From Gossypium raimondii (Eukaryota; Streptophyta; Magnoliopsida; Malvales; Malvaceae): a DNA stretch of 64,000 nucleotides. A program made the position numbers and the translations under genes. Every line of letters starts with the position of its first letter. Positions within the stretch are counted from its first letter, which is position 1. Location of the stretch: positions 44,471,250 to 44,535,249 of the forward strand of contig NC_068577.1 of assembly GCF_025698545.1 (NCBI RefSeq), in the 5' to 3' direction. A model generated the notes under the pieces. The model was not told the DNA's origin. It saw only the letters and a list, made by a program, of their open reading frames with translations, and made no database searches. Below, piece by piece: positions 11,060 through 20,775 of the stretch.

Positions 11060-13024
11060 CTACTGCAGAACAAGGCATTGTTGTGTCCCAGCCACCATAG
11101 CATGGTGGGAAGTTTCGGTGATGCCATTCTCTTTTTCAATAGATTGAGCTTTGGTATCAGGCTCCTCAACATTTTCAATTGCATCTTTGCCACCGCCAAT
11201 GGCTTCAAAGATAAGTGCATTCACTTCATCAAACCTCTCGTCAGAGAGAGATACCTCTGCAAGTAACCTCCAAGCATTTTCGTCGGACGCCTCATCGTAG
11301 TCCTTCCTCCTTTTCAACACCATATGACCACTAATTTCCCACACAGCCGGGTTCACTTGGGTGTCCAAAAGCTCTACACTCACTTCCCCAAGAGCTTGTT
11401 TCTCAGCATAACACTGTTGGTTCAATTGACATTCCAAATTCAATTGTAAGCACAAACAGTTATGATGGACATGATCAAAATGGTGCTAACCATGCTGCTT
11501 CTACTTTGTTACCTGAGGAAGGAGGAAGATCCGCTTTCCACAATCAGAGATGAGGACATTGTATGCTATGTTGTTATCTTGAAGGCAAATGCACGCATCA
11601 GACACTGCGTCAGACAAGTCTTGAAGAGTGTTACCACCCTCAAAGACAACACCTCTGACCGGATACTTTAAAAGCTCTGAGATGATGACTCCATCATTCA
11701 GAGAGGTTTTCTTCTTGGTAGGAGCTTTCTCAATGGGAAAGGCCACAGCCAAGTAGTAAGCCTGCAGCAATTGCAATAGTTAAAAACCACCTTCTCTTTT
11801 CAGATTGGACATAAACTATATCTATTTAACAGTTTTAAAAGTACATGAATAGTACCAAGTTGGGAGGTTAGATACCTGGAAGTGCAGGTGATTGATTGTA
11901 GCAAATGCACCCAAGCTGTTGTAACCCAATCTAAAGTACGGATTCCCAGCTTCAGCTGCCATATAGAGCGCAAGCAAAAAGCTCTCATGGTCGATCCTCT
12001 GAGGCAAGCATTCAAGAATTCGAGGGATCAACAGCACATGTCCGTATTCAATAGGACTAACCTGTCAAATTGTAACAATGTTTAACCATACAAGTCTAGC
12101 TTTCTTCATCAACCAGTTAGTTCAACAGTTTAAATAAGTACACTAACATACGTTTATGGCAACAACACTTGGGTGATTCTCAACATCAATGGGAGCATTC
12201 GGGAAGAACTGAACTTCACCATCTTCACTTGCTTCAAACTGGAAGAGCACCTCTTCTTGTCCGACTTTGGTGAAGTTGAATTTGTTCCCATCGAAGGGCT
12301 GGAGAACCTTATCTACACGGAACTCAGTTGGCCTCTTCTTAAGGTGGCGGCCCTCGTTCAGCTGGGCAATAAAGCCATATTCACCAGGAATCACCTAAAG
12401 AACCATAAACAGAGAAATTTTAGAAGGTACCAACAACTCGATTAACCATAAAATCTATGGTTTTTCCAATTTCAGATAAACAAGTGAAGCAAGGGAATCG
12501 AAAAGGAGCCGAAAAGAAGACCTTGGTTTCACAGGCAGTGACATCATATCGAAAGAGCCCTCTTTGCATGCGATCCTCCCACTACCATAAAACCATAAAG
12601 TATTTTTTAACCTCTCTATTTGTAAACACAACAGTCGTTAATTATAAATTGATAACAATGGTCTTAAAGCTTATTCACCACAAGCTTAATGATAAAATTT
12701 ACCTCCCCAAGAACGAGAGAATCAAGAAAAGCAACTGGAGGCTCTTTGTTTTCACTTTCAAATGCATCTTTTTCACTCTCCTTCTTGAAAGCATATAAAG
12801 GAAGCTTTGCTCCTATAAACCAAAACCCAGTTCTTCAAATACATCTATCAAAATTTATCCAACAGAGCAAGGATCAAAAAGTAAATTTAACAGATACCTG
12901 GAATGCAACAGCTTCTAAGGCAATTCTTCCCACATCCACCGCTCCGGCGAGCAGTCTCTTCCGCCTCATCCTTTTGGTAATTCGAAACAACAGTAGGAAC
13001 CCTCTTAATACTGAGCTGCATCAT
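11060..13024 (-). CDS. VTC2: GDP-L-galactose phosphorylase (ascorbate biosynthesis), 7 exons
   Basis: Exons (minus) are 13024-12898, 12812-12703, 12581-12522, 12394-12152, 12061-11876, 11761-11513 and 11413-11060. All have GT/AG borders and join to 442 residues, the length I recall for Arabidopsis VTC2. The enzyme phosphorolyses GDP-L-galactose to L-galactose-1-phosphate and GDP, the committed step of the Smirnoff-Wheeler ascorbate pathway, in cytosol and nucleus. Family signatures are the N-terminus KRVPTVVSNYQ, FRYDVTACETK, YGFIAQLNEGRHLKKRP, KVLQPFDGNKFNFTK, VLLIPRILECLPQRIDHESF, the HIT-type nucleotidyl-transfer motif HLHFQ (His238, His240, Gln242) and the C-terminal EISGHMVLKRRKDYDEA. 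The start is the first of two adjacent ATGs; either is possible. The long 5' leader carries a conserved ACG-initiated uORF, so translation is probably repressed when ascorbate is high. No frameshift or stop is seen. Confidence 0.97.
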
Positions 13025-13162
13025 CCTTGCTACTACTTCTCTTCTTTATTTATCCAATAAGAGATCAAATAAAGGAAACCCCAAAAAACAACGAAAAACA
13101 AGCTTCTTCGATAGTAATATTTTACAGACTAATAAGCTAGCTAAAAATAGGGTACCCAAACT

Positions 13163-13333
13163 CTAAAAGACAATCCCACCACCAGCAAGGAAGAGGAGAT
13201 CGGAAGGACTGCCGCCTTCGGAAGGCAAAGCTCCACGCCCGCCGTGCGGCGAAGGGTTGCTCTCGATCACACAACCCTTACGTCGTACAGCTCGGACATG
13301 AAAAAGAGACCGAGAAACTTTGTATATAGCCGT
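13163..13333 (-). CDS. Conserved non-AUG (ACG) upstream ORF of VTC2
   Basis: On the minus strand an ACG at 13333-13331 opens a 56-codon frame ending in TAG at 13165-13163, about 138 bases upstream of the VTC2 ATG. Its peptide includes SLFHVRAVRRKGCVIESNPS and, near the end, SDLLFLAGGG. This is the conserved uORF peptide known from plant GGP/VTC2 leaders. An in-frame TAA lies ten codons before the ACG with no ATG between, so initiation must be non-canonical. In Arabidopsis this uORF is needed for feedback: at high ascorbate, ribosomes stall or terminate there and GGP synthesis falls. GC-rich coding-like composition contrasts with the AT-rich surroundings and supports purifying selection. Confidence 0.93.
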   Translation of the reverse strand, partial: TAIYKVSRSLFHVRAVRRKGCVIESNPSPHGGRGALPSEGGSPSDLLFLAGGGIVF

Positions 13334-13503
13334 GATGTCCACAATGTGTAACCTTGGGTGTTACCCCCCGAAATTCAAATAACCCACCTTCAAACTACCT
13401 TAACCAAATATCCAACCTCTCTGAGTTCTATCACCAAACACCTAGTGGCCACCCAAAGATTCAACCTTTGCTCTTGATTTTTATTTTCAGCTGGTGTAGG
13501 AGA

Positions 13504-13511
13504 TATATATA
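13504..13511 (-). promoter_or_regulatory. TATA box candidate of VTC2
   Basis: TATATATA lies about 170 bases upstream of the uORF and 480 upstream of the main ATG. It would give a leader of about 450 bases that includes the whole uORF, as in other GGP genes. Confidence 0.5.
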
Positions 13512-14065
13512 CTAAACTGATAAAAGGGGAGTGAAGGAGAAGGCAAATAGTGTGGTGTCTGTTTTCTCAAGGGATTGTGGCTATAGTTTGGGCGAAGTGG
13601 GTACTAGAGGAAGCTAGTGGCCCAGATGCTTCCTTCAGGGTTAAACTTCTATGGGCTTCAGGACAAATTACTTGACAGAGAGATATGAAAAGGAAAGAAA
13701 CAAAGAGGGTATTTCTCAGAGTTTTATTGGGTTTTTTCTTCTTCAAACCATACGAGGGAGCCTCGAAAGGGACAAGGCGGAGCCGGTGACGGTGAGTTTG
13801 GGGACCCCCGTCAGGCCGTATGGTTCAGCGCGCGCACAAATGGGTCTCTGTCTGATCCACAGTAAACAACACCTTCAACAATTTATACCAGTGGCGGAAT
13901 TTAAATCCTTGCGCAATCAGGGTTTTCAGTTTTGTATAAAGAAACGAAAATGATTGAAATCCCAATTTCCTGGGAAATCTAGGGTTAATTAAAGTCTTAA
14001 CCACAACACACGTTCCCTTAATTATAGACCTAATCAAACTGTAAAAATAGTAATAATAAACTATA
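13512..14065. other. VTC2 upstream region
   Basis: No gene is supported. A GC-rich patch at about 13750-13860 (CGCGCGCAC and neighbours) stands out from the AT-rich background and could be promoter sequence. A 100-codon plus-strand frame here has no recognisable domain. Confidence 0.4.
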
Positions 14066-14525
14066 GGCTAAACTACCCATTCTCACTCTAAAATAACATC
14101 TCTATTATTTTCTACGCTCCAAAACTTTATTTTTCAATTTAGTCCCTCCAAATAAGATAATTATGCGAATTAGTTATTATCATTAAAATTTATATTTTCT
14201 TTTAACGAATTGCTAATGCCCATCAAATGATTGACATGTGATATTTTTTATTGAATTTCAACTAAAGTTTAGGAGAAAAAGTTTTGGACTAATTATAGGG
14301 ACGTCCCTAAATTTTAGTCAAAAGTTAACAAAAAATGTCATATGTCAGTCACTCAATGTGCCAATGTGCCAACCCAGCAATCCGTTAAAAGAAAATGAAA
14401 ATTTTGACGATAGTGATTAATACGCACAATTATCTTATTTAGAGTGACTAAATTGAAAAAAAAACTTCGAAGTGATCAAAATAGAACAAACTTTATTTTA
14501 GAGTGACCATGGGTATAATTTACCC
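14066..14525. mobile_element. Mutator-type MITE, 460 bp, 9-bp TSD
   Basis: The ends are inverted: GGCTAAACTACCCA...CACTCTAAAATAA on the left, and the complement of GGGTAAATTATACCCA...CACTCTAAAATAA on the right. Flanks are TAAACTATA (14057-14065) and TAAACCATA (14526-14534), a 9-bp duplication with one mismatch. No open frame of note. Confidence 0.75.
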
Positions 14526-14534
14526 TAAACCATA

Positions 14535-15349
14535 AATTTAGTCACTAATGATTGATTAAAGTTACATCTTGGTCATTGATTGAATCTTAAGTCGGTTAGC
14601 GAGTACAAAAATATGTGAGTTCAAAAGTGTTAAAACTTATTTATTCTTCTAATTATACCAAAACAAATGACATCTTTGATGTAACTAAAAAATCAATCTT
14701 TAAAACTTCAAAAACTACTTATATAATCATTAACCTTGCAAATTTATTATGCTATGATCACCCATACTAGTCCCTATAAATTTTCTTGATAGTGTATGGA
14801 GATTTTTTAGAGTGTTTCTTGATTAATATTATGAATGTATAACATAAATCTATATAGAATACTTGGTACATTGGTAATATAAAGATTTTTATATGTTCAC
14901 TAATAATATTTTTATTATACAACAAGATTGAATGGGTCCAAATTTATATAATAATGGACAAGAAACTGGAATGTCCTTTCAAAGGATCCATTGTCTCCAG
15001 CAAAGCAAGCATACAAAATACGAACTTTCGTCTCCAACTCAACGACATAAATGGCAATGGATATAATAAAATAAGTGATGGCCATGCCTCCAACCACAAT
15101 CTATATCTTTTTCTTTGCTTCACTACCACTTTTTTAATAGCTTTATTGCACTTTTTTTTTTTTTACAAGATAATGAAAAAAATAAAATAATTTCAAATCA
15201 TATTTTAAGTAACCGTAAAATATTTAAAAATAAATAAATTTATACAATGTTTAAAAGATTAACACGCCGTAGAACTATAATTTTTATGATTTTTTTTTAT
15301 AAAAATGATCCTAAATTTTGAATAATTACAAAAATATTTATTTATTTTA
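14535..15349. other. AT-rich intergenic sequence
   Basis: No gene, RNA or known repeat recognised. Overlapping 60-78-codon frames on both strands at 14915-15190 have no domain. Confidence 0.4.
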
Positions 15350-16106
15350 GGGTAAACTACCAAAATAGTCACTTTTGTTTGGCTCATGTTACATTTTAGT
15401 CACTTATATTTGAAATGTTACGTTTTAGTCACTTATGTTATCACGTTGTAACATTTTAGTCACTGAGCCATTAGTTTCTATTAACGGTGTAACAATAAAC
15501 TGTTGTGGCACGTTAAATCATCATTTCAAACAAAAATTCTAGGTTAATTTATACAATCGGCCCTCATATTTTTTCGTTTGGAGCAATTTAATTTTTTTCT
15601 TTTATGTTTTTTTAACTTTCTTTCTTTTCCATTCTCTTATGCTTCTCCCTTTGTTTTCCTCCCTTCTCCATTTCTTTCAACGTAGTTTTTCTATGTTTTA
15701 TTTTTTTGAACAATTTAATTTTTTTGAGTGAGGCGAGCTTGTGGACTAGTTACAAATGGAAAGCATAGAAAAACTATGTTAAAAGAAATGAAGAAGGGAG
15801 GAAAATAGAGGGAGAAGCATAAGAGAATGGGAAAAAAAAGTTAGAAGAACATAAAAGAAAAATTTTAAATTGTTGAAAATGACAAAATATAGGAACCAAT
15901 TGTAGAATTTAACCTAAAATTTTCGTTTGAAATGATGATTTAACGTGCCACATCAACTTACCGTTACACCATTGTTGACAATTAACGTCTCAGTGACTAA
16001 AATGTTACAACACGATAACGTAAGTGACTAAAACGTAACATTTCAAACATAAGTGACTAAAATGTAACCTGAGTCAAACAAAAGTGACTATTTTGGTAGT
16101 TTACCC
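15350..16106. mobile_element. Fold-back Mutator-type MITE, 757 bp, perfect 9-bp TSD
   Basis: Long inverted repeats begin GGGTAAACTACCAAAATAGT and end with the complement. Each arm extends about 200 bases or more and carries the repeated phrase TTTTAGTCACTTATG. TTTATTTTA flanks both sides (15341-15349 and 16107-16115). A relative lies at 26918-28436. No coding capacity. Confidence 0.88.
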
Positions 16107-16144
16107 TTTATTTTATTATGTATGTAAATGACTTAAAATGAACA

Positions 16145-16560
16145 CTAAAAGTAGGTGGTGCCAAAGAGATTCACGCCACCAACATGCCACGTCAGTTATA
16201 GAATTAAAAAATCAATTTTTTGGTGGAATCATAGTGAATGGTGCCACTTGTATATATACTAGGAAAATATTGGTATCTCTCAATAATTGGGGGGCTAAAA
16301 AATAAATAATGGTGGTGAAACTATAGAGAATGACGCCATCACTTTATTTTGTTAAGGTTATTTTTTTGTGTGTTATTTATTTTAGTTTTTGTAATTTAAA
16401 AATAAAAATATTATTTTATTTAATGGAGCCATAGAGAATGACACTACTAGTGTAATCTGTCATACCTTTTTTTAAATATATTTTTAAAATTAAAATTAAA
16501 ATGATATTTTATTTGGTGGAGTCATTCTCTTTGGTGTGATCAAATAACTACACATAACCC
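16145..16560. repeat. Degenerate repeat with (C/T)AGAGAATGACxCCA motifs
   Basis: Variants of a motif such as ATAGAGAATGACGCCA recur at about 16220, 16330, 16430 and, inverted, 16530. They look like a short interspersed repeat family, not classified further. Confidence 0.35.
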
Positions 16561-16609
16561 CAATGGCAAATCACTCTAAGTTAAAGAATTTTTTTTAATT
16601 ATATTATGT

Positions 16610-16952
16610 TAGAGGATGAATGGGAGATGATGATGAGTGTTTTTTTAGTTTATGTTTTTTGTTTCATTTATTTAATAAATATCTAAAGATTATTGCATCC
16701 ATTACGAAAGAATGTTATACCTTTTATAATCAATGCGGGACTTATAAAAAACTTCAATATTCTTATTTCGTTTTCAAAAACTTACTCATTTGTACCCCAT
16801 TGGCTTTATACCTTTAGATGTTTAGACTGTTGCTTTAAAAACTTCTCAAATTTAATTTTTACTTAAATTGCGTCTTTTTATTTTAGCCAATATATTCCAT
16901 GTCTATTTTTTTTTTTGACAATTTATTTAAGTTCCTCATTTTCTTTCATTAT
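16610..16952 (-). pseudogene. Decayed Copia reverse transcriptase, N-terminal part
   Basis: Read on the minus strand across several frameshifts and stops, this stretch still aligns with the start of a Copia RT. It has the pre-RT CQKKK...W region, then a TxxGIKPMGYK-like block (VKPVGYKWVF in intact elements) and a GIDYEETYSP-like remnant. It is the continuation of the fragment at 18253-18735. The two were separated by the solo LTR at 16953-18252. Removing it rejoins EIMKENEEL in frame. Confidence 0.7.
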
Positions 16953-18252
16953 TAATTATGTATTTATTCTGGGTATGATCCTGCTAATTTGAGCTATTTA
17001 TGATCTTTTATCTCATAGGGACTAAATTTGAGGCAAAAGCAAAATTAAGGGCCAAAAGCGTGAATTTAGAGATAAAATGGGCCAATGTGTGACACAAGGA
17101 AAAGTCGGTGCCAAAAGTGCAAGCATGGAGGACACAAGGGTTGAAATGCAAAAAGAAGAGATTTTATTCTATTAAACTCTATTTTAATTATATTAGGATA
17201 ATTAATATTGAGATAATTATTAAGGATTATTTTTAGGATTTTATTTTATTTATCTTTATTTATCTTCAATTAAATGTATTTATCTTTTAGGAATTTAAGT
17301 AGGATTAGACTATCTCCCCTAACACTATAAATAGGGGGTGAAATGACTCAAAAGAAATTCATCTTTTTCGGTAAACACTCTCTCCCCAAAAGTCTAGGCT
17401 TTTGTTCTTCTCATATTTTCTTTCAATAAAATCTCCATTTTTATTTTATTTATTTTCTTTTCCACCACAACCATGAGCCACTAAACCCATCTAGTCGAAA
17501 GTTGTCAATATTTTCCAAAAAGGGTTCATGAGGCTTAGAGTCCGTACTTAGCCTCCTCACTGAGTATTCATTTTTTCTCCGCACTACGGGGCTGATGCTT
17601 TCGTCCATGTCCCTTAAGAAGTAAGCTTTTCAACGTATGCAAAGGCGGCCGCTTTGTATGTTTTGGAAATGTTGCACAGTCGGTTCGTTAGCTTACTGCG
17701 TCAGAGGTTAGCGAGCCCAAGAGATAAAATGGCATGGGATTCGCCATTGAGAAGCGTTGATCTAGCATAAGACGATCCCATAGAAGCGATTGTTGGCTAG
17801 AGTCAAGTTCCACCAAATCGTAAGTCTAAATCCTTGGAGCTGGTGGTCGTAGGCGTCCTCTTCCACTATAACTGGCTTATTCAGTTTGAAAAGGATCATC
17901 TAAAAGCCGAGGATTGAACCCAAGGCGGAACGAGACAACTGGAGGCTGAAATCTCCCATAAGAATTTTCTTTCTCTTAACTCTATATTTTTAATTTCTTG
18001 AATTTTAGATTCAATATTCTTAACTCTGTTTTTATTTTATTTTTCGTTTCCATATCTAAACCTTTAATTCTGTTATTTTCTTATTTTTTTCAGGAACGCA
18101 GGTTTTCTTAGGCAAGATTCTGCTTGGGATTTCACGGAACAAGACATTGTGCAAATCCAGTCCCTGAGGATTTGACCCTACTTCCCTTTTACTATTCTTT
18201 TTCATTATTTATTAGGGATAGGATATTTTTGGTGCTTTCAACGACCGCATCA
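16953..18252 (+). mobile_element. Solo LTR, Tat-like, inserted in a Copia relic; TSD ATTAT
   Basis: This is 1300 bp with no coding frame, a TATA box (CACTATAAATAGG, about 17330), a poly(A)-signal-like AATAAAATC near 17425 and a terminal ...GACCGCATCA. ATTAT flanks it at 16948-16952 and 18253-18257. Excision of the element plus one TSD copy rejoins the Copia reading frame, which fixes the boundaries. The 3' end CATCA is shared with the minus-oriented elements at 37513 and 56134. Confidence 0.75.
17324..17336 (+). promoter_or_regulatory. TATA box of the solo LTR
   Basis: CTATAAATAGGG within the LTR is a strong plant TATA box and could still start transcription of the region downstream. Confidence 0.5.
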
Positions 18253-18735
18253 ATTATCTCAACAATACTATTGTGTGCAAAACCATTATCAACAATTTTC
18301 TATTTTCCATGGTTCCATACTTTCTCGCATTGATATAACTTATTGGTTCTATACAATTCTCTAGAGTTTTAAGAATTAGTTATGTCTAGGGTTTCTTCAG
18401 GAGCACTTGACTCCAGTATATGACCATCTATATTTATTATTTCTTTTACGAGATTTTTTATATTTGGAACCGATTAATCTACCATGCTTCAAGCATGTAT
18501 TACTTTCATTTATTCTAACAAGTTGTCCTACTAGGACCTCAACACATTAGTTGATATATAACACTTGGTTATTCTCATTAAGTCAGAAAATGCATGTGGC
18601 AGTTAACTTGCAATAAAGTGAATTATCATGTTGAACTTCTGGTTCAAATTACTTTCTATGGAGATCTAAATAATGATAATTCATTCCAAGTAATTATTTC
18701 ATCCATCAATTATTTCTCTCCCCCTAATGTTGGTA
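18253..18735 (-). pseudogene. Decayed Copia pol, linker between integrase and reverse transcriptase
   Basis: The minus strand holds, in order, PTLGGE, EIITWNELSLF, LPHAFSDL-like, a VNVP-like block, CLKHGRLIGSKYKKSRKR, an EISINY-like block and IVDNGFAHNSIVEI. All are hallmarks of the poorly conserved linker before the RT in Copia polyproteins. Stops and frameshifts are frequent, so it is an old copy. The RT follows at 16952-16610 beyond the inserted solo LTR. Confidence 0.75.
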
Positions 18736-20770
18736 AAATTGTTAAAAAATAATAATAAAATCATATAACAATTAAATCTTCAATATTGGAAAAAATCCGG
18801 TTTGAAAATAGTTTTCTTGCACAATGGAAAATTCAAAATTTTGAAAATTGACTCGGCTTGTGATATTTATAGCAATAAACCTTAACCAAATTCATACTAG
18901 TGTTTCCGGCTTAGTGGACGTTTATTGTTCTTAGCTTTCAATCAAACGATTTTCTCCGCTATTCTTGTACCACAAACTGCTTTGAGTGTGGGCTCGAACC
19001 AATTGAATCATAACACAGAACTAGAAAATGTTTTATTTTCCTTTTTGGGGGTGAAAATGAAAATTCTTTCTTCTTTAATAAAAACTGGTAGAATTGTTAT
19101 TCTGAAAGAATATATTTAATAGTTAAGAATAAATTCTCTCTATTTTTTGGCTGAGTAACAATCCCTCAAAGTTGTGTAAATAGCTCTACTGGTGCCATCT
19201 ATTTATAGGGTAAGAAGGTAGAACATTTATTGAATTGTAGTGATTTATTTCAAATAGAAAAACAACTTCCTACTTAGAGTAGGAGTGGGGTGAACAACAC
19301 ACCCTAGTATTTCTACTGGGGTTGCCGCCCCCTTCATGCTATATGAAGGGTTTTGGGCCTCTCTCACATCGGGTCTAATTACGAGTACTTCCTAGGTCTT
19401 TTGACCCAGTACTCTGCAAAATAAACTTTAACATTCTATATTGGACAATTTCCTCATCCCTATTTTATCCCCAGTAAAATTTTGACGATTTTACCCCTGG
19501 TAATTTTTTTGACAATTTTAACCCTAGTAAAATTTTGAGAAAATAAGTTCAATATTTCATAACTTAATATGTCCACTGTGACTGAATGATTTATTTTCAT
19601 TTTCTGGCTTCAAAACAGCTCAAAAACATAAACTCATTCTTCTGATCATTTTTAAGTAATCCATATAGAATTGCAAATGGATCATTTCCATTTCAATTTT
19701 TGGAAACCTACATTCATTTCCAAACGATTCCATTTTTTTTATTTCGAAAAAACCATAATCATTCCTAAATTTTTTTCATTTCTCTTTTCTTATTCATTCT
19801 GTTCATTTCTATTCAAACTCACAATTCATTTCTTGTTTTTACGAGCTAATGGAGGGACCAATTATACATATGTAATTAGGGCTCAAATAATTTATAATTA
19901 ATTTTCAGCTTTTCACCTATTAATTATAAGCTCATTTAGTCACAAAGTCATTCCACTATAGTTTCGTGATTGAGCTCTCCCAAATGACATACCATTACGA
20001 AAGCAACTATTTATGCTTGTCCAATGACCTTGTCATAAGTGTGTTACCCTCATAGGATATCCTTAATCTCTTTGAGATAAAATCCATTTTCCTAATATGA
20101 TCATATTTTATCTTATGGTAACCATTACATCTTCCTTCATGAAAAGCCAATTACTATCGAATAATAATTAAGTCATTCATCACAAAAACGAAGACCCATG
20201 GCCATGTTTACTTTTCATCAACCACGTAATGCCAATAAGATGATATCATTTACCCATGTCTCGGGCTATGAATTCCACTGTTTTGAATGACGCTACATAC
20301 TACAAAAGTCATACACCCAAAGTACCAACTTTCGGTTCTTTATCTATTTAAACTCAGACTTTTACTTATATCAAAACGTACAAGTCATGCATACATAGTC
20401 CGTTATCCACCCAGGGTTTAGGTATGCCACACTATGAATGTCACAAGTGAATAAATCTAATAACAGATTCAGAACTATTCCACTTGGGTCTTGTTCGATG
20501 TACTGTCAGTCTAGTCAGTCACATCTATGTCTCTATCTTCTAAGAGTCATTTGCTCCGATGCTTAAGATAAGTCATCTCCCCAATTGGACATAATAGAAG
20601 ACATATTAGCCTTTTAATCAATTTTCTCATTTCCGATTAGACTAAGGACATGTTTAAGTTCGTCTACTAATACAAGCTGTCTTTTCATATTACGATATGA
20701 CACGTAATACCACTTAGTATTAGCTAAACATTAGACAACTAATAAGTAACATTTTCTTCCATTTTACTTT
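18736..20770 (-). mobile_element. Non-coding Copia-derived sequence (LTR/untranslated region), boundaries unclear
   Basis: No protein frame is found. The sequence between 19930 and 20770, read on the minus strand, has the character of the untranslated part of large plant Copia elements, and it adjoins Copia coding relics. I could not define LTR ends or a target duplication, so the assignment is tentative. Confidence 0.35.
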
Positions 20771-20775
20771 ACATG

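Noticed and set aside
11057..12445. Plus-strand frames over the VTC2 exons
   Set aside because: Antisense shadows of real exons.
13299..13355. Plus-strand ATG frame MKKRPRNFVYSR...
   Set aside because: It is the antisense of the conserved VTC2 uORF; only the minus strand matches a known conserved peptide.
16145..16560. A third MITE with defined ends
   Set aside because: Motifs recur, but neither inverted ends nor a target duplication could be fixed, so it is listed only as a degenerate repeat.
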